NCBI RefSeq assembly: GCF_003315485.1
Contig: NZ_QNSE01000011.1
Location: forward strand, 124,001 to 188,000
Source: Marinomonas rhizomae
Lineage (GTDB): Bacteria > Pseudomonadota > Gammaproteobacteria > Pseudomonadales > Marinomonadaceae
Reading direction: 5' to 3'
Length of the DNA: 64,000 nt
Part shown: positions 10,591-21,591 of the stretch, piece by piece
Layout of the letters: each line of letters starts with the position of its first letter
Position numbering within the stretch: the first letter of the stretch is position 1
Position numbers and translations under genes: made by a program
Notes under the pieces: model-generated
Told to the model about the DNA's origin: nothing
The model's database searches: none
Seen by the model: the letters and a program-made list of their open reading frames with translations, nothing else

Positions 10591-11019
10591 ATGAAAACTT
10601 TTACAGCTAAACCTGCTGAAGTGCGCCGCGACTGGTTCGTGGTTGATGCTGAAGGCAAAACTCTAGGTCGCTTGGCTACTGAAATTGCTCGCCGTCTTCG
10701 CGGTAAGCATAAAGCGGAATATACTCCTCATGTTGACACTGGTGATTACATCGTTGTTATCAATGCAGAGAAAGTTCACGTAACAGGTAACAAAGCAGCT
10801 GCTAAACAATACTACCGCCATACTGGTTACCCAGGCGGCTTGCGTTCTATGAATTTCGAGAAGTTGATTGATCACGCTCCAGAGCGCGTTCTTGAAATCG
10901 CCGTAAAAGGTATGTTGCCAAAAGGTCCTTTGGGCCGTGCAATGCACAAGAAAATGAAAGTGTACGCTGGTACTGAGCATCCACATGCTGCTCAACAGCC
11001 TCAAGCCCTTAACATTTAA
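10591..11019 (+). CDS. rplM: Ribosomal protein L13
   Basis: This 142-residue protein is L13 of the 50S subunit, an early assembly protein. The sequence from [20 protein letters not shown] through [16 protein letters not shown] is unmistakable. Codon use is strongly biased as expected for a highly expressed gene. It is followed 14 bp later by rpsI, forming the conserved L13-S9 operon. Confidence 0.98.
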   Translation: MKTFTAKPAEVRRDWFVVDAEGKTLGRLATEIARRLRGKHKAEYTPHVDTGDYIVVINAEKVHVTGNKAAAKQYYRHTGYPGGLRSMNFEKLIDHAPERVLEIAVKGMLPKGPLGRAMHKKMKVYAGTEHPHAAQQPQALNI

Positions 11020-11033
11020 TACGGAAGATCATT

Positions 11034-11426
11034 ATGTCAGCTACTCAATACTACGGTACAGGTCGTCGTAAAACGTCTACCGCTCGTGTGTTCCTTAAAG
11101 CGGGTTCTGGTAACCTAGTTATCAATAACCGTACTCTTTCTCAGTACTTTGGTCGTGAAACGGCTCAGATGGTTGTTCGTCAGCCTCTTGAACTTGTTGA
11201 TGCTACTGAAAAATTTGACGTTTACATCACTGTTAAAGGTGGTGGTATCTCAGGTCAAGCTGGTGCGATCCGTCACGGTATCACACGTGCTTTGATGCAA
11301 TATGATGAGACTCTACGTCGTACTTTACGTTCTGCAGGATTCGTTACTCGCGACTCTCGTGAAGTTGAACGTAAGAAAGTTGGTCTACGCAAAGCACGTC
11401 GTCGTCCTCAGTTCTCTAAGCGTTAA
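11034..11426 (+). CDS. rpsI: Ribosomal protein S9
   Basis: This 130-residue protein is S9 of the 30S subunit. The C-terminal tail, ending in [11 protein letters not shown], is the extension that reaches the P-site tRNA. It starts with ATG at 11034 after GGAAGATC and shares the rplM transcript. A strong terminator follows. In many gammaproteobacteria the cytochrome bc1 genes petABC come next; here sspA follows instead. Confidence 0.98.
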   Translation: MSATQYYGTGRRKTSTARVFLKAGSGNLVINNRTLSQYFGRETAQMVVRQPLELVDATEKFDVYITVKGGGISGQAGAIRHGITRALMQYDETLRRTLRSAGFVTRDSREVERKKVGLRKARRRPQFSKR

Positions 11427-11448
11427 TTTTCGCTTTGGAATTATTATT

Positions 11449-11482
11449 AAAACGCTTGGTGTTTTCGCCAAGCGTTTTTTTT
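11449..11482 (+). terminator. Terminator of the rplM-rpsI operon
   Basis: An 11-bp perfect stem (11449-11459 with 11468-11478) is followed by eight T residues. Confidence 0.92.
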
Positions 11483-11826
11483 GCTTGAAATAAAGCAGGG
11501 TTATGGAATTCTTACAACAAAATGATTTTTCTGAGAAAAATTATTTGAAAATGGTGTTAGAATAACCGAGCTTTGAAATTCATGGTTTAAAGCTGAGAGT
11601 TTAATTTGCTGCGTGTTGTTGGGTATCTAGGTTTGAGATTTTTCTCTACATAAAGTATCGAGCGATAAGTTAACGCCTTGTTTGATAGAAGGTGCGTGAG
11701 TAAATATGCCATGAACGATTTTCTGTGTTGGTGATATCGTGTAATATTTTTATTACTTCGTCGCCATAATATAGTTTGTCCCCTCCTTTGAAGGGGATGT
11801 AGATGTTTTCAATATAGGGGTTAGAC
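11483..11826 (+). other. Intergenic region upstream of sspA, no gene seen
   Basis: About 340 bp separate the rpsI terminator from sspA. No reading frame of useful length is found. A TAGAAT sequence at 11558-11563 could be a -10 element but lacks a clear -35. A 6-bp stem (TCCCCT/AGGGGA) lies at about 11778-11796, close to the sspA start. The long leader suggests that sspA has its own regulated promoter. Confidence 0.5.
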
Positions 11827-12459
11827 ATGGGTGTTATTGCAAAGCGCTCCTCAATGACGTTCTTCTCTGATGGAGAAGATCATTACAGCCATCGAGTTCG
11901 TATTGTATTGGCTGAGAAAGCCGTCACAGTGGACATCATAGATGTAGACCCGTTTAACAAGCCAGACGAGTTGGCGGATGTTAATCCATACAATGAATTA
12001 CCAGCTTTAGTTGATCGTGATTTGGTTCTTTATGAGCCAAATGTCATGATGGAATATTTGGATGAACGTTTTCCGCATCCACCATTGTTGCCTGTATATC
12101 CTGTTGCTCGTGCTGAAAGCCGTTTGTATATGTACCGCATTCAGCGTGACTGGGCGAAACTAGTTGACTTGATTCTTACTAGTAAGGATAAAGAGGCGGT
12201 TGCCAAAGCGCAAAAAGAATTGCGTGAAGGTTTGTTGAATGTTGCTCCGATTTTCGAAGAAAAGCCTTATTTCATGAGCGATGAATTCACGATCGTAGAC
12301 TGTTGTTTGGCTCCAATCTTGTGGCGTTTGCCTGTGTTAGGTGTAGAGATACCTAAAGATCAAGCAAGAGCACTATACAAATATATGGATCTGGTTTTTG
12401 CTCGTGAGTCTTTCCAAGAGAGTCTTTCTGAGGCTGAGCAAGAGATGCGTTTAGACTAA
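11827..12459 (+). CDS. sspA: SspA, stringent starvation protein A
   Basis: SspA is a glutathione-S-transferase-fold protein that binds RNA polymerase in E. coli and promotes stationary-phase and phage-related transcription; it has no GST activity. The 210-residue product keeps the signature [20 protein letters not shown] (about residues 77-96) and [12 protein letters not shown]. Start ATG 11827 gives [28 protein letters not shown], collinear with E. coli SspA. sspB follows, but a terminator-like hairpin stands between them. Confidence 0.95.
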   Translation: MGVIAKRSSMTFFSDGEDHYSHRVRIVLAEKAVTVDIIDVDPFNKPDELADVNPYNELPALVDRDLVLYEPNVMMEYLDERFPHPPLLPVYPVARAESRLYMYRIQRDWAKLVDLILTSKDKEAVAKAQKELREGLLNVAPIFEEKPYFMSDEFTIVDCCLAPILWRLPVLGVEIPKDQARALYKYMDLVFARESFQESLSEAEQEMRLD

Positions 12460-12496
12460 CTTGAGGTTTTTCCTCGGTTTGGTTAAATAGTGAAAG

Positions 12497-12520
12497 AGGA
12501 GCTTATGGCTCCTTTTTTTT
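12497..12520 (+). terminator. Terminator-like hairpin between sspA and sspB
   Basis: A six-bp stem (AGGAGC/GCTCCT) with a five-base loop is followed by seven further T residues. It would at least attenuate read-through into sspB. Confidence 0.75.
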
Positions 12521-12548
12521 ACAGAATATTTATCGGGTAGGAGAGAAA

Positions 12549-12926
12549 ATGTTACCGAAAAGATCTTATTTATTAAATGCGGCGTATTCTTGGGTTGCTG
12601 ATAATGATATGACGCCTTATTTGTTGGTTGATGCGGAGCAGAAAGATGTCGTGGTGCCTACCGAATTCGTTAAAGATGGTCAGATAGTTTTGAATGTTGG
12701 TATGACTGCTGTGCGTCACTTGATCATGGACAAAGAGGCTGTCTCGTTTGAGGCGCGTTTCAGTGGGAAGCCTATGCAGGTTTATGTTCCAATGCGTGCC
12801 GCTCTTGCATTATATGCAAAAGAGAATGGTGATGGTTTTGTTTTTCCTGATGAGGAATTTCTTGATGAGCCTACTCCAACACCACCTGAGCCTAAAAAAG
12901 GTTTCCAGCTAAAAGTTGTAAAATAA
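12549..12926 (+). CDS. sspB: SspB, ClpXP specificity-enhancing factor
   Basis: SspB binds ssrA-tagged proteins and delivers them to ClpXP. The 125-residue product has the folded tag-binding domain (residues 1-105, with LLVDAEQKDVVVPTEFVKDG) and a flexible tail that ends in the ClpX-docking sequence KKGFQLKVVK. ATG 12549 follows a GGAGAG ribosome-binding site. Order sspA-sspB is conserved with E. coli. Confidence 0.95.
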   Translation: MLPKRSYLLNAAYSWVADNDMTPYLLVDAEQKDVVVPTEFVKDGQIVLNVGMTAVRHLIMDKEAVSFEARFSGKPMQVYVPMRAALALYAKENGDGFVFPDEEFLDEPTPTPPEPKKGFQLKVVK

Positions 12927-12952
12927 AGGCTGGTTTGAGTCTTGCTGTTCTT

Positions 12953-13006
12953 TTTGTTAACGATAAAAGGAGTCGCTTTAGAAAGCCTCCTTTTATCGTT
13001 AACAAA
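12953..13006. terminator. Large bidirectional terminator between sspB and diaA
   Basis: Two perfect 20-bp arms (12953-12972 and 12987-13006) enclose a 14-base loop. Each strand has a T-rich run on its downstream side (CTTTTTG before the left arm, CTCCTTTTAT within the right), so it can serve both convergent genes. Confidence 0.8.
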
Positions 13007-13028
13007 TAGTGTTTTTTATTGGGTCAAA

Positions 13029-13622
13029 TTAGTCTTCATAGCCAAATAGTTGGCGCTCAATTAAATCTACTAGTATATGAATGACGCTAAGCTGGCATTC
13101 GTGAACTCTGGCTGTACCAAGTAAGTTAATCTTTATCTCAGTATCGTCTTGAGAGGTCAGTGAGGAGACATTTTTAGCTTCTGGGCTGGTGAGCGCAACT
13201 ATGCTCATTTTCCGCTCATGGGCTGCCTGGATGGCTTGTATTATTGGTGATGTGTTTCCTCTGTTGGCAATAACAAACAATATGTCACCTTGATTACCAA
13301 GAGCCGTAATTTGCTTTGAAAAAACATCGTGATAGCTATCGTTATGAGTAATGGCGAGTAGCGTTGAGCCTTCACCACTCAAGTTGATCGCCGGTAGGCC
13401 GGGGCGTTCTCTGTCCATTCTGTCTAACATTAATGTGCTGAAATACTGAGACAGGTGAGAGCCTGTGCTATTGCCTATGCAAATAACTTTCCCGCCAGAA
13501 GCAATGCTTGAAAAAATTACTTTTGCAGCATGCTCAATGTAAGGAGGTAAACTTTCCAGAGCTTGTTGTTGCGCTTCAAAACTCTGGGCAAATTGTGTGT
13601 AGATTGCTTCTTGAAAATCCAT
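13029..13622 (-). CDS. diaA: DiaA-like SIS-domain protein, DnaA initiator-associating factor
   Basis: The 197-residue product is a SIS-domain protein of the GmhA/DiaA group. DiaA forms tetramers that bind DnaA and promote timely replication initiation at oriC. The sugar-phosphate-binding loop is seen in CIGNSTGSHLSQYFSTLML. Homology alone does not separate DiaA from phosphoheptose isomerase GmhA, but the lpoA-yraN-diaA order is that of E. coli diaA. The gene starts 5 bases after yraN ends. Confidence 0.85.
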   Translation of the reverse strand: MDFQEAIYTQFAQSFEAQQQALESLPPYIEHAAKVIFSSIASGGKVICIGNSTGSHLSQYFSTLMLDRMDRERPGLPAINLSGEGSTLLAITHNDSYHDVFSKQITALGNQGDILFVIANRGNTSPIIQAIQAAHERKMSIVALTSPEAKNVSSLTSQDDTEIKINLLGTARVHECQLSVIHILVDLIERQLFGYED

Positions 13623-13627
13623 AGTGG

Positions 13628-14011
13628 TTAAAATACTGCTTTAAGCCAAGTTAAATGTTGAGAGTCTATTTTTTTATCAAATAGTATCGCATCGAAGCGA
13701 CTTGCACTGTTTACTTTATTATTCTTTTGTAGCCATAAAGCAGCACTGTTGCGTACTTTTTTAAGCTTTGATTGCCCTAGGCTTTCTGCGGCACTGCCAT
13801 GGGCACTGTTTGCTCGGAAGCGAACCTCTATAAAAACATAGGTGTTCTTATCTAAAAAAATTAAATCAATTTCCCCGATACGGCAGAAGTAATTTCTTTC
13901 TATAAATTGAAGGCCTTGCTTTAGTAGAAAAGCTTCAGCTGCTTGCTCTGCTTTCTCGCCGTTATTTTTCGGCTTTTTCCTTTTGTTCAAAAAACTGATG
14001 ACTGTTTGCAT
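13628..14011 (-). CDS. yraN: YraN, UPF0102 endonuclease-like protein
   Basis: This 127-residue protein belongs to the UPF0102 family, which has a restriction-endonuclease-like fold (FCRIGEIDLIFLDKNTYVFIEVRFR carries the predicted catalytic D and ExK-like positions), with no firmly established role. The start ATG at 14011 lies inside lpoA, giving a 50-base overlap; AAGGAAA eight bases upstream supports it. Confidence 0.88.
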   Translation of the reverse strand: MQTVISFLNKRKKPKNNGEKAEQAAEAFLLKQGLQFIERNYFCRIGEIDLIFLDKNTYVFIEVRFRANSAHGSAAESLGQSKLKKVRNSAALWLQKNNKVNSASRFDAILFDKKIDSQHLTWLKAVF

Positions 14012-15815
14012 ATACCAAATTTCCTTTTCGGTAAGTCATGATCTCAGGTCGTTTATGAAATATACCATTCTCATCCATGGTGATAATGCCAGTATTCGCT
14101 GATATTTTGGTGCTTGGTAGTAAGGTAAATAGCAAATATTTGTTTGCCAATAGATATGAGTCGGCCCCAAGGGCTTGTAGTCTGCGTAAAATGTTTGAGC
14201 TCTGATTTTTAGGTAATACATCAAGTGATGTATTCTTTGGGGTAAGAGCTGGCGCTTCAGTGAAAAGTATACGCTCAATATCTTCTGGTTTTGTCGATCT
14301 TTCAGGCGCGCTATCATTCAGTGTACTGCTGGCTAACATAGGTATTTTATCAGCGAAATAAAAATCTAAAAGCGGTCTGATTTGTTTGGCATCATTAAGC
14401 TTGCCTATGTAATAAACATAATCCAAATCCTCGCGAGACCGTGCAATACTATCTACGTTTGTTCTAATCCATTTTTCTATGGATCTTTTACGGGCATAGC
14501 TTTCATTAACCAATAATAGTTTCTGTATGGCGTCTTGTCTGCCTTTCGGAGTGTTTGCGTAAGATTGATTGGATGTAATAGTTACATTTTCTTTTGTTGC
14601 TTCGGCACGGAATTCATCACTTTGCTTTAAAGCCCAAGTGTCTTGAGTGCTTAAAATAGCGGCTTTGGTTGCGCCTTGCTGTTTGGCGAAGGCTATTAGT
14701 TCGTGTATTTCATCCTCAGCATTTAAAGAAAAATGATAGAGGTTTTTAGGGTGCAGATTGATATCAAGTTGATTAAGCGCAATAACTGGATAAGGCAGTT
14801 CTAGGCGGCTTATTTGAGCAACGTTGCTTTTTTGTAGAGGGCCAATAATCACATCAGGCTGCAGTTTATTAGCAGCAGTCAGTGCATCATTGATGGTCTC
14901 ATAATCATCTACGTTGACCACATGGATTTCTGGTCTGGCTTCTTGTTGCTTATAGAAGGAGGCAAAGAAGCCGTCCACAATAGCCTGAGATGCACGTTCT
15001 AACTTGCCACTCATTGGTAACATCAAGATGATTTTCTTTGGCGCCATTTGTTCAACGGAAGCCATCATTTCGAAATCTTGTGGTGGTGACAGTGCGGCAG
15101 GGTGATTGGGATTCTTATTCTGCCAATTTTTGAACATTTTAAGCTGTTGGTCGATAGATAGTGTTTGGTTTCTTAATATGCTGCTTATTGTTAACCAACC
15201 ATTGAGTAATGGCTTTTGCTGCTGAAACAATTCGTCGATTTCATTTTGTGTTAAGTTTTGGATGGCTAGCCACAGTTTTGCTTGATTCTCTTCACCTTCG
15301 TTAAGGGGGAGGTTGTAGGTTAAGTCCATGCGAAGATCGACGACTTCTAGCCAGCTACCAAAATGTTCAAGGATAGATGCTTTTGTTTCTTTAAGTTTAT
15401 TTTGATTGTCTGGATGGCGCGAAGCGATGAGCTGGTTTGCTTGCTCTAGATAGCTTTTAGAGTCCATCGAATTGTCTAAGTAAGATGCCGACAAGGCTGC
15501 TAATAAATAGGCTTCAAATTGAATGGAAGAAGGTGTTGTTAAAAGCTTGTCTTCAAGAATATCTATGGTTTGTTGAAACTCGCCTTGTTGGTATAGGTTT
15601 TTTGCAGAGAGGTATGCATCAGCGAGTGCCTTAGAAACATCGGTTGTTTTCTTCGGGTGATAGATACTTGGTGGTAGGGTTCTTTCTTGTGAGCTGCTGG
15701 TGTTTGCTTGGGCTCTGTTTTGTGGCTGTTCCATATTTAAATTCATGGAATTACAGGCGCTTAGCAGAAAAGAACAAAGAGTTAATGATATGATGCGGTA
15801 ATTAATTAGGCTCAT
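13962..15815 (-). CDS. lpoA: LpoA, lipoprotein activator of PBP1A
   Basis: LpoA is an outer-membrane lipoprotein that reaches through the periplasm to stimulate the peptidoglycan synthase PBP1A. The product (617 residues) starts MSLINYRIISLTL and has a lipobox LLSAC with Cys21. The N-terminal part is TPR-like helices and the C-terminal part is a periplasmic-binding-protein-like domain beginning near KKIILMLPMSGKLERAS. The ATG at 15815 is preferred to an upstream one at 15857 because the latter adds a tail before the signal peptide. It diverges from rsmI. Confidence 0.92.
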   Translation of the reverse strand: MSLINYRIISLTLCSFLLSACNSMNLNMEQPQNRAQANTSSSQERTLPPSIYHPKKTTDVSKALADAYLSAKNLYQQGEFQQTIDILEDKLLTTPSSIQFEAYLLAALSASYLDNSMDSKSYLEQANQLIASRHPDNQNKLKETKASILEHFGSWLEVVDLRMDLTYNLPLNEGEENQAKLWLAIQNLTQNEIDELFQQQKPLLNGWLTISSILRNQTLSIDQQLKMFKNWQNKNPNHPAALSPPQDFEMMASVEQMAPKKIILMLPMSGKLERASQAIVDGFFASFYKQQEARPEIHVVNVDDYETINDALTAANKLQPDVIIGPLQKSNVAQISRLELPYPVIALNQLDINLHPKNLYHFSLNAEDEIHELIAFAKQQGATKAAILSTQDTWALKQSDEFRAEATKENVTITSNQSYANTPKGRQDAIQKLLLVNESYARKRSIEKWIRTNVDSIARSREDLDYVYYIGKLNDAKQIRPLLDFYFADKIPMLASSTLNDSAPERSTKPEDIERILFTEAPALTPKNTSLDVLPKNQSSNILRRLQALGADSYLLANKYLLFTLLPSTKISANTGIITMDENGIFHKRPEIMTYRKGNLVYANSHQFFEQKEKAEK

Positions 15816-15847
15816 AAGCTTATAAAATGACAAATAAAAGAGGCAAC

Positions 15848-16708
15848 ATGGTACCACATAGTTCTGATGATGCGAGAGGGTCGCTGTACATAGTTGCTAC
15901 TCCAATTGGCAATCTAGATGATTTCAGCAAAAGAGCTGAGCAAACTTTACGTGATGTTGATTATATCGCGGCGGAAGACACTCGACATACCCGCCGCTTA
16001 CTCAATCATTTTGCGATTGAAGCGAAACTGTTTTCTATTCATGATCACAATGAAAAAGACAAAGCAGACTACGTTGCGAGCTTATTAGAAGAGGGTAAAA
16101 GTGTCGCCTTAGTCTCTGATGCTGGAACACCATTGATCTCTGATCCGGGCTATCATGTCGTACATGCATTGCGTGAAAAAGGACATAAAGTAGTGCCCAT
16201 TCCAGGTGCCTGTGCCTTGGTTGCGGCTTTGTGTGCTTCTGGCTTACCAACAGATCAATTCTTTTTTGCTGGTTTTGTGCCTGCTAAATCGAAAGGGCGT
16301 TGTGATTTATTTGAGTCCTGGAAGAAGCAAGTTGGCACTGTGGTTTTTTACGAATCCACACATCGTGTTTATGATTCGATTGCAGATGTGCAAAAAGTTT
16401 ATGGTGATGATGCGCAACTGGTTTTGGCCCGTGAAGTGACAAAAACCTTTGAGACATTTTTGTCTGGAACTGCCTCAGAAATTCTTGCCAAGTTCGACGC
16501 AGATACGAACCAGTTACGTGGCGAATTTGTCGTTATGCTGAGTTTTACGCAAGAAAGTGGTAATGAAGCAGAGCTAGAGGCAAGACGTATTTTGACGATT
16601 TTGTTGGAAGATCTACCTGTTAAGCAAGCGGCGGCTATGGCGGCTAAACTGACGGGTGAGAAGAAGAATTATCTCTACAAAATGGCATTAGAAATGCAGG
16701 GTGAATAA
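15848..16708 (+). CDS. rsmI: RsmI, 16S rRNA C1402 2'-O-methyltransferase
   Basis: RsmI methylates the ribose of C1402 in the decoding centre of 16S rRNA using SAM. The 286-residue product starts MVPHSSDDARGSLYIVATPIGN, collinear with the E. coli protein; ATG 15848 has AGAGG five bases upstream and is favoured over ATG 15827. Family motifs are AEDTRHTRRLLNHF and SDAGTPLISDPGYHVV. In many gammaproteobacteria the RNase P RNA gene and mraZ come next; here a thiamine operon does. Confidence 0.95.
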   Translation: MVPHSSDDARGSLYIVATPIGNLDDFSKRAEQTLRDVDYIAAEDTRHTRRLLNHFAIEAKLFSIHDHNEKDKADYVASLLEEGKSVALVSDAGTPLISDPGYHVVHALREKGHKVVPIPGACALVAALCASGLPTDQFFFAGFVPAKSKGRCDLFESWKKQVGTVVFYESTHRVYDSIADVQKVYGDDAQLVLAREVTKTFETFLSGTASEILAKFDADTNQLRGEFVVMLSFTQESGNEAELEARRILTILLEDLPVKQAAAMAAKLTGEKKNYLYKMALEMQGE

Positions 16709-16728
16709 ATTTTTGCTTTTTGCTTTTG

Positions 16729-16759
16729 GTAAACATCCATAAAAAATATGGGTGTTTAC
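16729..16759 (+). terminator. Weak hairpin after rsmI
   Basis: An 11-bp stem (16729-16739 with 16749-16759, one wobble) lies 20 bases after the rsmI stop but has no T run after it. It overlaps the -35 box of the thiC promoter, so it may be a terminator or only an inverted repeat at the promoter. Confidence 0.4.
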
Positions 16760-16782
16760 ATTCCGATAAGACTGGGTATACT
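16755..16782 (+). promoter_or_regulatory. Sigma-70 promoter of the thiamine operon
   Basis: TTTACA (16755-16760) and TATACT (16777-16782) are separated by 16 bp. The predicted transcription start at about 16789-16791 coincides with the first base of the riboswitch, which strongly supports it. Confidence 0.75.
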
Positions 16783-16790
16783 CAGCGCTA

Positions 16791-16879
16791 CTTGTCGGAG
16801 TGCCATTTGGCTGAGATCGCATAATTAAGTGCGGGATCCGCAGAACCTGATCGGGCTAATACCCGCGTAGGAAACAAGA
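16791..16879 (+). promoter_or_regulatory. TPP riboswitch (THI element)
   Basis: The aptamer that binds thiamine pyrophosphate is recognisable from CTGAGA (16811-16816), ACCTGATC and the closing CCCGCGTAGGAAACAAG, with P1 formed by CTTGT at 16791-16795 and ACAAG at 16874-16878. It controls the thiC-thiDE-thiSGH operon, presumably reducing expression when thiamine pyrophosphate is plentiful. Confidence 0.95.
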
Positions 16880-16897
16880 AAGTCTTCATTTTCTTTT

Positions 16898-16938
16898 CTG
16901 CATCGAATGAACGTCTGATTTTTATGGAATCGATGCAG
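16898..16938 (+). promoter_or_regulatory. Possible riboswitch expression-platform hairpin
   Basis: Nine-bp arms CTGCATCGA (16898-16906) and TCGATGCAG (16930-16938) flank a 23-base loop just after the aptamer. No T run follows, so a simple intrinsic terminator is not apparent. Confidence 0.5.
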
Positions 16939-16979
16939 CATATTATATAAGCATCCTTTCTAATAAAATTCAGTGTTCA

Positions 16980-19098
<2,119 letters not shown>

Positions 19099-19113
19099 GT
19101 GAGAGGAGGGTTT

Positions 19114-20619
19114 ATGTCTATAAAACCTCCTGTTGTCTGGTGCGTGAGTGGGTCGGATTCCTCCGCTTACGCTGGACTTCAAGCGGATTTTCGTACGGGG
19201 CAAGACTTAGGTTGCCACGTGCAAAGCATCGTTACCTGCACTACTACACAAAACGCCAAGGCGTCAGGTTCTGTTGAACCAGTTTCTCTGGCAATGTTTG
19301 ATAAGCAATGGCAATCCATGCTCGACGATGGTTCGCCAGATGCAATTAAAGTGAGCTTACTGCCTTCGCTTGAGATTGTTAAAGCGTGCTCGAATTGGCT
19401 GAAACTTATAAAAACATTTATACCGAAGATACCGGTGATATTTGATCCTGTTATGGCCGTCAAAAGGGATTCAGAGAATCAATTGCAAGAATCAACTAAT
19501 GCAGGTGCCAGCTTGCTGGAGTATATCTTGCCGTACGTGGATGTGATTACCCCTAATTTGAAAGAGTTCTCTGCATTGACCGGGTTACCTGGTGAGCTTC
19601 CTGTTGAGGAATTACAGTCAAAAATGACGGTGTTCTTTGATGCTTCAGAGAGTTGTTGGTTACTTAAAGGGGGCTGTTGCAATCATTCGGATGGGGTGAC
19701 GGACTGGTTGATAGAGCGTCACTCTCTCATTGGTTTCACTAATAGCAGGCTTGCTGCTTTTAATACGCGAGATGCAGAGGGGGACTTTTCTACTGCGTTG
19801 GCGAGCTTTATCGCTCATGGTTATGAGCTGATGGATGCCATAACCATGGCAAAGGCTTATATAGCGGGGGCTTTAAGTGGTGTGGATGTTCGCCCATTAG
19901 AGAGCCCTGGTTGGCCGCTGAAAATAGAAAGTCTGCCGACTATTGTTTCGCCATATAAACCTACACTGTCGATGAGTCAGCCTTTTGCCAAGATGGATCT
20001 CGATAAAATGGGCTTATATCCAGTAGTCGATTCGGTCGCATGGCTAGAGCTGGTGCTTCAGCAAGGCGTGAAAATCGCCCAGCTGAGAATTAAAAATCCT
20101 GCAGATGTGAATTTGGAAAGTAAGATCCAGCAAGCTATTGCTTTGGGAAGAAAATACGCAGCCCAAGTCTTTATCAACGACTACTGGCAGCAGGCTATTG
20201 CCTTTGGTGCCTATGGTGTTCATCTTGGTCAAGAGGATTTAGAAGTCGCTGATCTAGTGAAAATTCAAGCGGCGGGATTGCGGTTAGGTATCAGTACGCA
20301 TGGCTACTATGAAATTGCTCGCGCCCAATCCATTCAGCCAAGTTACATTGCTCTGGGACATATTTTTCCAACGCAAACCAAAGATATGCCATCTCAGCCG
20401 CAAGGTTTAACTCGGCTGAATTACTATGCCGCCTTGCTAAAGAGCGTGTATCCGACCGTGGCGATTGGAGGTATCAATGCGGAGCGTTTACCCGCTGTAG
20501 CGAAAACGGGTGTTGATAGTGTTGCTTTGGTGACAGCCATTACCCAAGCTGATGAGCCTAAGGCGGCGACGCAATCACTTATTACCTTGTTTGAACAAAG
20601 TACTAGAGGTGAACAATGA
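19114..20619 (+). CDS. thiDE: ThiD-ThiE fusion: HMP-P kinase-like and thiamine-phosphate synthase
   Basis: This 501-residue protein joins an N-terminal ThiD-like ribokinase-fold domain (about residues 1-270) to a C-terminal ThiE domain (about residues 295-495). ThiE features are clear: [50 protein letters not shown] and VAIGGI. The ThiD part keeps GSDSS..AGLQAD and DPVMAVK but, where family members have a GTGC motif, it reads EGDFS, so the catalytic Cys appears to be replaced by Asp. ATG 19114 has an ideal GAGGAGGG ribosome-binding site. It overlaps thiS by four bases. Confidence 0.9.
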   Translation: MSIKPPVVWCVSGSDSSAYAGLQADFRTGQDLGCHVQSIVTCTTTQNAKASGSVEPVSLAMFDKQWQSMLDDGSPDAIKVSLLPSLEIVKACSNWLKLIKTFIPKIPVIFDPVMAVKRDSENQLQESTNAGASLLEYILPYVDVITPNLKEFSALTGLPGELPVEELQSKMTVFFDASESCWLLKGGCCNHSDGVTDWLIERHSLIGFTNSRLAAFNTRDAEGDFSTALASFIAHGYELMDAITMAKAYIAGALSGVDVRPLESPGWPLKIESLPTIVSPYKPTLSMSQPFAKMDLDKMGLYPVVDSVAWLELVLQQGVKIAQLRIKNPADVNLESKIQQAIALGRKYAAQVFINDYWQQAIAFGAYGVHLGQEDLEVADLVKIQAAGLRLGISTHGYYEIARAQSIQPSYIALGHIFPTQTKDMPSQPQGLTRLNYYAALLKSVYPTVAIGGINAERLPAVAKTGVDSVALVTAITQADEPKAATQSLITLFEQSTRGEQ

Positions 20620-20813
20620 ATATTGTGTTGAATGATATGTCTTATGAGTTTTCTGGGGGAACTCTTCAAGATCTACTGGCTCATTTAGATAAGAATGAAC
20701 AAGGCATCGCCATTGCGATCAATCAGCAAGTAGTACCAAAAAGCTTATGGAGAACTACGGAATTGAATGAGCAAAGTCAGGTGTTTATTTTTGAATCCAT
20801 TGCTGGAGGCTAA
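20616..20813 (+). CDS. thiS: ThiS, sulfur carrier protein
   Basis: ThiS is a ubiquitin-like carrier whose C-terminal Gly-Gly is converted to a thiocarboxylate that supplies sulfur for the thiazole ring. The 65-residue product ends in SIAGG, as required. It starts within the last bases of thiDE (ATGA overlap). An adenylating partner, ThiF or MoeB, is not encoded in the window. Confidence 0.95.
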   Translation: MNIVLNDMSYEFSGGTLQDLLAHLDKNEQGIAIAINQQVVPKSLWRTTELNEQSQVFIFESIAGG

Positions 20814-20814
20814 T

Positions 20815-21591
20815 ATGTCGTCTTTATTTATTGCAGGACACGAATTTCACTCTCGATTATTTACTGGCACGGGAAAATACGCCAGTGCGGATGCCATGAT
20901 GGATTCTTTAATTGCCAGTGAAAGTGAGTTGGTGACGTTATCATTGCGTCGCATGGATTTAAAAAATCAGACCGATAACATTCTTCAGCCTTTGCAACAA
21001 CAAGGTATTAAATTGTTGCCTAACACGTCTGGCGCTCGCACAGCGAAGGAGGCTGTGTTTGCTGCTGAGCTTGCCAGAGAAGCATTGCAAACCAATTGGG
21101 TTAAGTTAGAAATTCATCCTGATCCGCGTTACTTAATGCCCGATGGAATGGAAACCTTGTTGGCGGCTGAAGACTTGATAAAAAAAGGGTTTGTGGTGAT
21201 GCCTTATGTTCATGCTGATCCTGTATTGTGTAAGCGATTGGAAGAGGTCGGCTGTCAGTGTGTTATGCCGCTTGGTTCGCCTATTGGTTCAAATATGGGG
21301 TTGGCGAGCCGCCCGTTCTTGGAAATTATTATTGAACAAAGCACGATTCCTGTGATTGTTGATGCTGGCATTGGCGCGCCGTCTGATGCGTCATTAGCAA
21401 TGGAGATTGGCGCTGATGCGGTATTAGTAAACACTGCGATGGCCGTGGCGAAAGAACCTGCGAAAATGAGCAAAGCTTTTCGCCTCGCCGTAGAGGCAGG
21501 GCGAATGGCTTATGAATCTGGTTTGGGTGAACGACGAGTTCAAGCGCATGCGACCAGCCCATTGACAGATTTTCTTGGAGCCTTGTCATGA
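20815..21591 (+). CDS. thiG: ThiG, thiazole synthase
   Basis: ThiG condenses DXP, dehydroglycine and the ThiS thiocarboxylate into thiazole phosphate. The 258-residue product starts [22 protein letters not shown]; an upstream in-frame start at 20767 inside thiS is discounted. The Schiff-base lysine lies in [17 protein letters not shown], and [13 protein letters not shown] is conserved. It starts one base after thiS stops and overlaps thiH by four bases. Confidence 0.96.
   Translation: MSSLFIAGHEFHSRLFTGTGKYASADAMMDSLIASESELVTLSLRRMDLKNQTDNILQPLQQQGIKLLPNTSGARTAKEAVFAAELAREALQTNWVKLEIHPDPRYLMPDGMETLLAAEDLIKKGFVVMPYVHADPVLCKRLEEVGCQCVMPLGSPIGSNMGLASRPFLEIIIEQSTIPVIVDAGIGAPSDASLAMEIGADAVLVNTAMAVAKEPAKMSKAFRLAVEAGRMAYESGLGERRVQAHATSPLTDFLGALS

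Noticed and set aside
19114-20619. ThiD and ThiE as two frameshifted genes
   Set aside because: The frame is continuous over both domains with no stop or overlap, so it is a true fusion.
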